DNA from: Gloeocapsopsis dulcis
GTDB taxonomy: Bacteria; Cyanobacteriota; Cyanobacteriia; Cyanobacteriales; Chroococcidiopsidaceae
DNA length: 64,000 nucleotides
Direction: 5' to 3'
Assembly: GCF_032163395.1 (NCBI RefSeq)
Contig: NZ_CP119968.1
Coordinates: forward strand, 4,676,001 to 4,740,000
Made by a program: the position numbers and the translations under genes. The notes under the pieces were generated by a model. It saw only the letters and a program-made list of their open reading frames with translations, was not told where the DNA came from and searched no databases. This document shows, piece after piece, positions 38,911-46,038 of this stretch; positions within the stretch are counted from its first letter, which is position 1; each line of letters begins with the position of its first letter.

Positions 38911-39816
38911 ATGCGTTACTCACTCTGTAGTCGATTTCGTGGTACTCTCTTAGGCGCGGCGGTTGGAGGTATGTTAACACATACAAGTCGAGATTTTTTC
39001 ACCGTCAACACCGAAATAGATGCAAATATCTCAAGCTCTACGACAGTGGATATTCCCTGGGAACGCCTGGGAACCGCAGTAGCACAAAGCTTGATTCAGA
39101 AAGAGATAGTTGATGTGGGTCCAGGTTATCCCTACTTCTCAAACACAAGTAGAACAATTAATCCAATTAAAGTTATTCTTGCGTCATTGCCAATCGCACT
39201 TTTCTATCACGATAACGAAACTCAGTTGCAATCCAATTTGCGGCAGTTTGTAGCATGGCAGCACGATCCGGAAATAGTTGCTGGAATTTTAGCTGTGGGA
39301 TATGCGATCGCATTGTCTTTGCAAGAAAAACTCCAGACAGCCAGCTTAATTCCGCTAGTCGTTCGTTTTATAGAAGCACCTCAATTACTACTGACTCAAC
39401 AGCTTATACAGGTAAAAAGTTTATTAGAACATCAAGCTAGCCTAGCAAAAGCTGTCGCCGTTTTAGGAGAACAACCCAGTAGTGCGATCGCTTTAGCGTT
39501 TTACTGTTTCTTAAGTAGCCGAGAAGACTTTCAGCTTTCCGTAAAACGTGCAGCAATTTGGAAACCGCACATCAGTTCAATTACTGGCGCTTTATCAGGT
39601 GCCTACAACGCTACTTATAGTATTCCTGTCAACTGGCGGCTAGCGTTGTCTTGTTCTCCTCATAAACCACTTGCTGTATGGGGTATGCACAGTGAAGCTG
39701 AAATGCTACGGTTATGTGATTCGTTGGTTGCAGTATGGTCAGGAGCTTATAACCATACTGGCACTATTGATGAGCCAATGGCGATCGCAGCTCCTCACGT
39801 TATTCGTCCGCGCTAA
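38911..39816 (+). CDS. ADP-ribosylglycohydrolase-fold protein lacking metal ligands
   Basis: A 301-residue helical protein resembling the DraG/ADP-ribosylglycohydrolase family. The N-terminal SRFRGTLLGAAVGGML corresponds to the family GDALG start, but the metal-binding Asp is absent. A TDDT motif is not found. The C-terminal KPHISSITGALSGAYNATYSIPVNW corresponds to the DTDTxAxIxGAL...G...IP..W stretch, with DTD replaced. Active enzymes bind two Mg ions through these aspartates, so this copy is probably inactive, acting perhaps as a binding protein. Related cyanobacterial proteins may share this loss. It follows aroQ closely on the same strand. Call moderate; the fold assignment rests on spacing and a few residues. 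Confidence 0.6.
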   Translation: MRYSLCSRFRGTLLGAAVGGMLTHTSRDFFTVNTEIDANISSSTTVDIPWERLGTAVAQSLIQKEIVDVGPGYPYFSNTSRTINPIKVILASLPIALFYHDNETQLQSNLRQFVAWQHDPEIVAGILAVGYAIALSLQEKLQTASLIPLVVRFIEAPQLLLTQQLIQVKSLLEHQASLAKAVAVLGEQPSSAIALAFYCFLSSREDFQLSVKRAAIWKPHISSITGALSGAYNATYSIPVNWRLALSCSPHKPLAVWGMHSEAEMLRLCDSLVAVWSGAYNHTGTIDEPMAIAAPHVIRPR

Positions 39817-39819
39817 CTC

Positions 39820-40683
39820 CTAACCTTTAACTCCACTGCCGGTTTCTGTTGGCACAATGTAGCGCTGCAGAAGTAAAAAGACTAATAACACAGGAGCAAT
39901 AGAAATCGCAGAACCCGCAGCAATTAGTCGCCAATCGAGAGAAAAAGTTCCTGCTAACGTTGCGACTCCCAAGGGTAAAGTATACAGTTCTGGCCGACTA
40001 ACAACAATTAAAGGCCACAAAAAATCACTCCAAGAGCCGATAAAAACAAAAATTGCTAAAGTCACCAGTGCTGGACGAATCGCGGGAAGCATCACAAACC
40101 ACCATAATCCTAATTCCGAACAGCCGTCAATTCTCGCTGCCTCTTCCATTTCTTTGGGAACGCCCTGAAAAGCTTGTCGCAGTAAAAAGATGCCAAATGC
40201 TGAGGCAAGTGCTGGAAAAATGATTCCTAGATAGCTGTTTGTTATGCCTAATTGGACAGTGAGAATATATAAGGGAATCATCACAATTTGAAAAGGAATC
40301 ATAATCGTCGCGACAATCGCAGTAAAAATTGAGTCTCTGCCTCGAAAGTCTAGTCTTGCCAACGGATATGCTGCTAGTGCACAGAACAGTAAGTTAAGCG
40401 TGACTGTCAAGATAGCAACTAAGGTACTGTTAAATAAATATTGTCCAAAAGGATTCGTCTGCCAAACCTGTACAAAATTCTCTACTGTAGGCTGACTGGG
40501 TAATAGCTGTGGCGGAAATTGAAATATGTTTTCGCTTGATGACTTGAAGGCAGTGCTAATTAGCCAGAGTAAGGGAAATAGCATAATAATTGCGATCGCC
40601 CCTAATAACCCATACATCAACAAATACTTTCCCGCTAATATGTGTTGATTCTCAACTCGTGCTGGGGTTTTAACTTTACTCAT
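39820..40683 (-). CDS. Carbohydrate ABC transporter permease (MalG type)
   Basis: A 287-residue inner-membrane permease with six predicted spans. The EAA loop that contacts the ATPase is clear: EEAARIDGCSELGLWWFVMLPAIRPALVTLAIFVFIGSWSDFLWP. The N-terminal span LLMYGLLGAIAIIMLFPLLWLISTAFK and the loop SENIFQFPPQLLPSQPTVENF are typical of the second permease (MalG/GgtD) of CUT1 systems. No MalF, binding protein or ATPase gene adjoins it, unusual for this class; it may work with dispersed partners. It converges with the ADP-ribosylglycohydrolase-like gene three bases away. Confidence 0.93.
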   Translation of the reverse strand: MSKVKTPARVENQHILAGKYLLMYGLLGAIAIIMLFPLLWLISTAFKSSSENIFQFPPQLLPSQPTVENFVQVWQTNPFGQYLFNSTLVAILTVTLNLLFCALAAYPLARLDFRGRDSIFTAIVATIMIPFQIVMIPLYILTVQLGITNSYLGIIFPALASAFGIFLLRQAFQGVPKEMEEAARIDGCSELGLWWFVMLPAIRPALVTLAIFVFIGSWSDFLWPLIVVSRPELYTLPLGVATLAGTFSLDWRLIAAGSAISIAPVLLVFLLLQRYIVPTETGSGVKG

Positions 40684-41139
40684 CTGCTGTCACAATCTGT
40701 AACGCCACTGACACATGAAAATAAAAATACCATCCTTTAGGTAAGGAAAGAAAAACTAGATTTTAGTATTGCTCTTAATCTAGTATTTCTGTGTATTATT
40801 CTTATCTATATAGCTTATCTACGCATTTAGGTGTTGCTATACAACATAGAGTTTATTTTTTTATGATTTAAATCTAATTTAAATTAAATAAAGCTCTGTA
40901 AATAACATCTCAATAATCTTGATTTTTATTGTTTTTTGATTCTCTCAATAAATCGTTTACTTGACTTATAATTTTGTTATAAAACACAATATTCTATTGA
41001 TTAATACTATTGACTTTGTATTTAAAATACCATATTATAGTAATTGTATTTTTCTAACTAAATACTTGTTTAAAAGTATGTAGTTGGAGCGCAGGGGACA
41101 ATGGTCCTCTGCGCTGGCATCATTAAATCAAAATAATTT
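40684..41139. other. A/T-rich intergenic region with one strong hairpin
   Basis: About 455 bp, mostly A/T. The only structure is an inverted repeat with 12-bp arms, AGCGCAGGGGAC at 41088-41099 and GTCCTCTGCGCT at 41104-41115. One pair is G-U if the plus strand is transcribed. It lies about 25 bp downstream of the cyclo-ligase stop (minus) and has no U-run on that strand, so it may act as a weak terminator or transcript end. Confidence 0.5.
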
Positions 41140-41706
41140 TTAATGCGTTGTTTTTAAGCCAGTTTCTGTACAAACCCCATTTAAAGGTATATCCCAATTC
41201 TCAATAGGTAATTGAGGTAAGTAAGCAAAGTCAAAAACAATTCCAATTGTAGGCTTTGAGTTCCATTCAACAGAACTTAGCAAGCGATCGTAAAACCCAC
41301 CTCCGTAACCTAAACGATATCCTCGAACATCACAAGCAACTGTAGGAACTAAAATTAAATCCACTTCGTTAGCTTTGATTAGTGGCGCACAAGGGTGAGG
41401 TTCTAGAATGCCATACGATCCAAGTTGGGTATCGTTTCCCGGTTGCCACAGATGCCAATTCAACGATTGATCGATACAACGTGGGAAGCCCCAAGATTTT
41501 TTAGCTGTGAATAACGCGCTCAACTCTGGTTCCTGACGAAAACTAAAATAGGTCAGAATAGTCTTTGCTTGAGTAAACAGTAATGAGGCTTGCAAGTGGA
41601 AGGAGATAAGATAACTTTTTTCCTGCCACTCTTTCAAGCTCATAGATTGTCGCTTGTGAAGCAGCAAACGGCGTAATTCTATTTTATTTGTTGGTTGACT
41701 AATCAC
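41140..41706 (-). CDS. 5-formyltetrahydrofolate cyclo-ligase
   Basis: Converts 5-formyl-THF to 5,10-methenyl-THF with ATP. 188 residues, the usual length. Markers: KIELRRLLLHKRQSMS (N-terminal helix with ATP-binding Arg/Lys), ILTYFSFRQEPE, LILVPTVACDVRGYRLGYGGGFYDRLL, the diagnostic GYGGGFYDR phosphate/folate site. Start ATG 41706 gives MISQPTNKIELRRLLL. No folate operon is near, though glyA of the same pathway is 6 kb away in the window. Confidence 0.93.
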   Translation of the reverse strand: MISQPTNKIELRRLLLHKRQSMSLKEWQEKSYLISFHLQASLLFTQAKTILTYFSFRQEPELSALFTAKKSWGFPRCIDQSLNWHLWQPGNDTQLGSYGILEPHPCAPLIKANEVDLILVPTVACDVRGYRLGYGGGFYDRLLSSVEWNSKPTIGIVFDFAYLPQLPIENWDIPLNGVCTETGLKTTH

Positions 41707-41898
41707 TATTAGTTTTGTATTTACAATTTGACCACAACAATAAATAATTCTTTATACTCAAATCATTTGATGAGCTTATAGTAAGTTAACTTAATTAAAT
41801 AGCTGATTCGGAGTTTTGTATGAGGTTGCGATCTAATAGATTAAATATTAGCAGGTTCAGCTAAATTGAAGTTTAATGAAAAAGTATTAGATACCCTA

Positions 41899-41929
41899 CA
41901 GAGGGTGAGTTTTCACCCTCTGGTTTTTT
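41899..41929 (+). terminator. Intrinsic terminator-like hairpin at the 3' end of fcl
   Basis: CAGAGGGTGA, loop GTTT, TCACCCTCTG, then G and TTTTTT: ten perfect pairs and a U-run on the plus strand. It sits right at the stop of the minus-strand fcl gene, so the strong plus-strand form would end antisense transcription entering from the left; on the minus strand the hairpin follows the fcl stop but has no U-run directly after it. Both uses are possible. Confidence 0.6.
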
Positions 41930-42869
41930 AGTTCGCGTGTTGCCTATACCAATCAATTGTATTTTTTAGTCCTTGTCTAAAATCAATTTGAGCAGTAAAG
42001 CCAAATTTTTTTGCTCGTTCTGTATCTAAACAACGACGTGGTTGACCATTCGGTTTATCAGTTTCATAGACAATTTCGCCATCAAACTCCATCAGTTCAC
42101 AAATTAAAGAAATCAAGTTACGGATGGAGATCTCAAAGCCCGTACCTAAGTTAACAGGCTCAGGATCGTTATAAGATAAAGTTCCCATAACTATGCCCCG
42201 TGCTGCATCTTCTGAATAGAGAAACTCACGAGTAGGACTGCCATCACCCCAGACTCGAATTTCCTTATCACCTTTTTGCTGGGCTTCGTAGACTTTACGA
42301 ATAAGGGCAGGAATCACGTGAGAACTTTGAGGATTAAAGTTGTCTTCTGGACCGTATAAGTTTACTGGTAGCAAATAAATACCATTGAAATCATATTGTT
42401 GCCTGTAGGCTTGCAGTTGTACTAAGAGGGCTTTTTTGGCTACGCCATAGGGGGCATTTGTTTCTTCTGGATATCCATTCCAGAGGTCATCCTCTTTAAA
42501 GGGTACTGGTGTGAATTTAGGATAAGCACAAATTGTGCCAACACAGACAAATTTTTCGACTCCAGCTTGATAGGCTGCATGAATTAACTGTGCACCCATC
42601 ATCAGATTGTCATAGAAAAGCTCAGCGGGTTTCACTTGATTCAAACCAATACCACCAACATGAGCCGCCAGGTGGATGACAATATCTTGCTGATCAACCG
42701 CGCGTTGACAATTATCTAAACTACGTAAGTCACACTCATGCGATCGCGGCACAGTAATTTTTTGCTGTTCGGCTCCTGCTAAACACAACTGTTCGATCAC
42801 TTGACGACCCAAGAACCCAGCCCCACCAGTGACAAGAATACGTTTGTCGTTTAAATCTAAGGCTGCCAT
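41928..42869 (-). CDS. fcl: GDP-L-fucose synthase
   Basis: Epimerises and reduces GDP-4-keto-6-deoxymannose to GDP-L-fucose with NADPH. 313 residues, Rossmann [23 protein letters not shown], the YGVAKKALL active site (YxxxK) in [11 protein letters not shown], and family-specific [22 protein letters not shown] and [13 protein letters not shown]. The gmd gene lies 25 bp upstream on the same strand, the standard pair for GDP-fucose. Start ATG at 42869. Confidence 0.95.
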   Translation of the reverse strand: MAALDLNDKRILVTGGAGFLGRQVIEQLCLAGAEQQKITVPRSHECDLRSLDNCQRAVDQQDIVIHLAAHVGGIGLNQVKPAELFYDNLMMGAQLIHAAYQAGVEKFVCVGTICAYPKFTPVPFKEDDLWNGYPEETNAPYGVAKKALLVQLQAYRQQYDFNGIYLLPVNLYGPEDNFNPQSSHVIPALIRKVYEAQQKGDKEIRVWGDGSPTREFLYSEDAARGIVMGTLSYNDPEPVNLGTGFEISIRNLISLICELMEFDGEIVYETDKPNGQPRRCLDTERAKKFGFTAQIDFRQGLKNTIDWYRQHAN

Positions 42870-42894
42870 CTGTTTAATTCCTTGTCAGTTTTGC

Positions 42895-43971
42895 CTAAAA
42901 GTGTAAACTACCCAGCTCTTGACGAATTGTAGCCAAATCATTTACTTGCGCACCGTTACCATTAGGTGACTCTTGACCCAGGGCTTTTAAATCAGCTTCC
43001 ACCATGAGTGCAACCAACTGCTCAAATGTAACTGACGGTTGCCAACCAAGTTTTTGCTTAGCTTTTGTAGGATCGCCAATCAATAACTCAACTTCTGCTG
43101 GGCGTAAATAACGCTCGTCAAATTCGACATAATCTTGCCAGTTAAGATTGACATAACTAAATGCCAATTCAAGAAATTCTTTTACCGAGTGCGTTTCTCC
43201 AGTTGCAATGACATAGTCCTCAGCTTCGGGTTGTTGTAGCATTAGCCACATAGCACGCACATAGTCCTTTGCGTAACCCCAGTCACGTTTGGCATCCAGA
43301 TTACCCATGTAGATATTCTTTTGTTTTCCTGCAACAATCCGCGCCACTGCCCGAGTGATTTTGCGTGTTACAAAGGTTTCTCCACGCCGTGGTGATTCGT
43401 GATTAAACAAGATACCATTACACGCAAACAAGTCATAAGATTCGCGATAGTTGAGTGTTTGCCAGTGCGCGTAGACCTTGGCACAAGCATACGGGCTGCG
43501 TGGATAAAATGGTGTAGTTTCTTTCTGGGGAACTTCTTGCACCAAGCCAAACATTTCTGACGAACCCGCTTGGTAGAAACGAACTTCAATACCAGTACGT
43601 TGTTGATAGTCGCGAATTGCTTCAAGTAGCCGTAATGTTCCCATTGCTACCGAATCTACAGTATATTCTGGTGAGTCAAAGCTAACACGTACGTGTGATT
43701 GTGCACCAAGGTTATAAATTTCTGTTGGCTGGGTTTCTTCTAAAATTCGACGCAGAGTTGTTCCATCGGTGAGATCGCCATAGTGTAACAATAATTTCAC
43801 CCCTTCTTTATGAGGGTCTTCGTAGATATGGTCAATCCGATCTGTGTTGAATGTTGATGTCCGCCGAATGATGCCATGAACTTCATAGCCTTGCTCTAGT
43901 AAAAACTCACTTAAATAGGAGCCGTCTTGACCAGTAATTCCTGTGATTAGCGCTCGTTTGCGTTGCGTCAT
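42895..43971 (-). CDS. gmd: GDP-mannose 4,6-dehydratase
   Basis: First step from GDP-mannose to GDP-fucose (also the gate to GDP-rhamnose/perosamine routes). 358 residues. Markers: [101 protein letters not shown] (catalytic YxxxK) and [13 protein letters not shown]. The downstream fcl gene completes the pathway. A 25-bp gap fits one operon. Start ATG 43971. Confidence 0.96.
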   Translation of the reverse strand: MTQRKRALITGITGQDGSYLSEFLLEQGYEVHGIIRRTSTFNTDRIDHIYEDPHKEGVKLLLHYGDLTDGTTLRRILEETQPTEIYNLGAQSHVRVSFDSPEYTVDSVAMGTLRLLEAIRDYQQRTGIEVRFYQAGSSEMFGLVQEVPQKETTPFYPRSPYACAKVYAHWQTLNYRESYDLFACNGILFNHESPRRGETFVTRKITRAVARIVAGKQKNIYMGNLDAKRDWGYAKDYVRAMWLMLQQPEAEDYVIATGETHSVKEFLELAFSYVNLNWQDYVEFDERYLRPAEVELLIGDPTKAKQKLGWQPSVTFEQLVALMVEADLKALGQESPNGNGAQVNDLATIRQELGSLHF

Positions 43972-44106
43972 ACTCGGTGGTTTATAACCTGTTTCAAATT
44001 GGGTACAGTAAAACTGCTACAACTTAGCATAGGCAGCAGCGGTTCACCAAACAAGACTTGGTGTTGCTTGGTAGACACTAAATATAGTTAAAGGGAACCT
44101 CGATTA

Positions 44107-44312
44107 ATTGGTTAAAGATAATATTGACATCAACCTCTCACAAATTAATTACACGATAATCTTGCCTTACGCTTATTCCAGCAAGTTTTGATACAAATAT
44201 ACTCGGTATGTCTCATCATTAATTTTGAGAATGTTAATTAATATTGGGTAAGTCGGTAACTGATATTTCTCTTCTACTAAGACGGCATAGGCACGCATCC
44301 GATGTGGCATTT
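44107..44312 (-). pseudogene. Fragment of the Rpn-like gene at 44559-45404
   Basis: The plus-strand text of 44107-44312 matches, with scattered substitutions, the plus-strand text of about 44972-45190 inside the intact Rpn-like gene: AATATTGACATCAACCTC, AATTAATTAC.CGATAATCTTG, GTAAGT.GGTAA.TGATATTTCTC and GGCATTTG. It is a partial minus-strand copy without a start or stop of its own. It joins an AraC-tail fragment at about 44312 with a sharp junction, indicating duplication followed by deletion. Confidence 0.8.
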
Positions 44313-44405
44313 GGGCGGAAATTGTCCAGTGGGTATAGTGCAAGTCAGTTTTGCCATGCGTTTAAGCGGTACGTGGGTATGACACCAAACAATTGTTGCG
44401 ACATG
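44313..44405 (+). pseudogene. Fragment of an AraC-family regulator C-terminus (copy A)
   Basis: Matches the last ~30 codons of the AraC gene at 55293-56345: GCGGAAATTG, then AGTGCAAGTCAGTTTTG, CATGCGTTTAAGCGGTACG and GGGTATGAC. The encoded YSASQFCHAFKRYVGM corresponds to YASASQFCHAFKRYAGM in the intact gene. It lacks the rest of the gene. It lies directly against a reversed Rpn-gene fragment. Confidence 0.8.
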
Positions 44406-44558
44406 ATTTCACCCAGGCGATCTGCTTGCAGCAGCGCTTTGCGATCGCCTAGCCTCTCCAAAGGAGAATTGCCCTTCATGCACCTGTGAACTGCGATAAC
44501 TTGAAATTACCAGCTACTCATTACATCAATTACTGTCTAAGTTTTATCTAAAATTTGA

Positions 44559-45404
44559 CTACAAAACATCACGCACTTCTGTAATTGTACTTGCTACAAC
44601 TATGCTGCGTAAAATTGCTTGCAAGCGTTCTAAATCAGAAACTTGGTTAATTTGGAGCATTAATTCTAAGCCCTCAGTGCCAAATTTCACCTCTAAAATA
44701 GTTGCAATGTTAGATAAAATTTCCTCTCTTCGTCCGCGTTCTACGCCACGCTGCTCAATTTCCTGATACCAAGGTGACTCGCGTAATACAGCCATATCCC
44801 ACCTCATAATCTCTTGGACTAACGTACTCTCTAGCACAAATGTCGCAAAAAATGCCAGTACTGTCTCTAATTGATTTAACTGTTTGTCCGCACGTAACAT
44901 CTGCAATGCTGCTCTAATTGTAGACTTGTTCTCCCCTCCTTGGAGAATCGGCACAAAGGGTAATAACGAGGGTAACGGTTGGTTAAAGACAATATTGACA
45001 TCAACCTCCCACAAATTAATTACGCGATAATCTTGATGTGCTTGCAACCCAGCTATGTTTGAAGTAAATCGACTTGGTATTTGCTCATCACTTATCTTAA
45101 GAATGTTGATTAATACTGGGTAAGTTGGTAAGTGATATTTCTCTTCTGCTAAGGCGGCATAAGCACGCATCCAACGCGGCATTTGCGATGAAGGACGCAG
45201 TTGTAATTCGTTGAGAACTAGAAATTCACCATATTGTTGGCTGTCAACACGGATTAACACATCACTTTCGCGGCTAATCCACTGAAATTCAGAATTGAGA
45301 ATTTCTCCGGCTGTGATGTCGGGGAGTTGTGTGACCCATTTTACCCAGTTGTCGGGTGCGAGACTAATTAACTTTTTGGTACTGACATCGGCGCGTTTGA
45401 CCAT
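44559..45404 (-). CDS. Rpn-like protein with PD-(D/E)XK-type N-terminal half and DUF4351-like C-terminus
   Basis: A 281-residue protein of the large cyanobacterial Rpn/DUF4351 group of putative nucleases and transposase-like proteins. The N-terminal half has WVKWVTQLPDITAGEILNSEFQWISRESDVLIRV and GEFLVLNELQLR. The D in SDVL and the E-x-Q of NELQ fit the PD-(D/E)XK nuclease pattern. The C-terminal ~60 residues (EEILSNIATILEVKFGTEGLELMLQINQVSDLERLQAILRSIV) match the DUF4351-like tail. Known members of the Rpn group promote recombination. A truncated reversed-neighbour copy lies at 44107-44312. Function here is unproven; codon use is not unlike neighbours. Confidence 0.75.
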   Translation of the reverse strand: MVKRADVSTKKLISLAPDNWVKWVTQLPDITAGEILNSEFQWISRESDVLIRVDSQQYGEFLVLNELQLRPSSQMPRWMRAYAALAEEKYHLPTYPVLINILKISDEQIPSRFTSNIAGLQAHQDYRVINLWEVDVNIVFNQPLPSLLPFVPILQGGENKSTIRAALQMLRADKQLNQLETVLAFFATFVLESTLVQEIMRWDMAVLRESPWYQEIEQRGVERGRREEILSNIATILEVKFGTEGLELMLQINQVSDLERLQAILRSIVVASTITEVRDVL

Positions 45405-45627
45405 CGTCTAGCTAAGTGGAGTAAATTACTCAATTCTCAACAAATTTCTAGATCACTCATCTTAATTTTGTTCTGGCTGAATCACAATGGCATCTGACTC
45501 CACTGAAAAAACCACGTCCTGTTTCAGGTTGACTGGTAAGTTGGGATAGCAGCGATAAGCCTGACGGTATGGCTACGCTTACCGCTTGTTTTTTGGTTTG
45601 GCTTGACTCTAGGCGATCGCTCTTTGA

Positions 45628-45735
45628 TTCTTGCCCAAACCCAGTGTGTGGGGTATACCGGCACAAGTTAGTTTTGCCGTGGGTTTAAGTGGTACGTGGG
45701 TATGACATCAAGCGATGGTTGAGACATGATTTTAC
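45628..45735 (+). pseudogene. Fragment of an AraC-family regulator C-terminus (copy B)
   Basis: Aligns by eye with the last ~30 codons of the AraC gene at 55293-56345 and with copy A: GGGGTATACCGGCACAAGTT, AGTTTTGCCGTGGGTTTAAG, GTGGTACGTGGGTATGACATC. It continues past the gene end with a shared tail (TTG.GACATGATTTYAC) also found in copy A. It is decayed; the encoded frame has lost the FCHAF core exactness. It sits 220 bp upstream (by minus-strand order, 5') of the intact Rpn-like gene and about 300 bp before the TonB receptor gene. Confidence 0.75.
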
Positions 45736-45825
45736 TTCACAATTCCGGCTGGTTTTGTCAGGATTTCCTAACAATGGCTGTTTTCACTGATGCCCCAAAC
45801 GCTTGTCAAATCGACTTTACTGAAA

Positions 45826-45867
45826 AAAATCCGTTTGCAACAATACAAAATCCGTTTGCAACAATAC
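45826..45867 (+). promoter_or_regulatory. Exact tandem duplication of a 21-bp word upstream of the receptor gene
   Basis: A 21-bp word with core CCGTTTGCAACAATAC occurs twice in immediate succession (45826-45846, 45847-45867), about 170 bp before the TonB-receptor start. Direct repeats spaced by two helical turns are the classic layout of AraC-family regulator sites. The only intact AraC-type gene in the island is at 55293. Operator function is inference. Confidence 0.6.
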
Positions 45868-45887
45868 CATTTTTTTAAAATCATGTA

Positions 45888-45906
45888 TTCTCAAATTTGT
45901 TGAGAA
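45888..45906. promoter_or_regulatory. 19-bp inverted repeat, candidate Fur-type operator
   Basis: TTCTCAA, five bases, TTGAGAA. It is as long as a Fur box but does not match the classical GATAATGATAATCATTATC consensus well. It follows the tandem repeat and precedes the receptor start by about 135 bp. Iron control is plausible from context only. Confidence 0.4.
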
Positions 45907-46038
45907 GGTTTCCTGGTTAGCCGTTAGCTCAATCAATTTGAAATTTAGGTCTGAGGAAATAAGTGTGCAGGGACGATTCACGCATGAATTGTCATTCTGC
46001 ATTATTTCCATAGTATTGCTAGATGTGTAGTGTATTCA

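Noticed and set aside
44244-44489. 81-codon plus-strand frame containing FCHAFKRY
   Set aside because: It is a chimera of an Rpn-gene fragment read backwards and an AraC-tail fragment; no start or ribosome site, no family length.
45457-45666. 69-codon minus-strand frame
   Set aside because: No family match, no ribosome site, and it crosses the decayed AraC-tail copy.
45826-45867. Possible CRISPR-like repeat
   Set aside because: Only two copies, directly abutting with no spacer, and no cas gene in the window.
45817-46011. 64-codon minus-strand frame before the receptor gene
   Set aside because: It reads through the tandem operator-like repeat; the LLQTDF duplication in the peptide is just that repeat translated.
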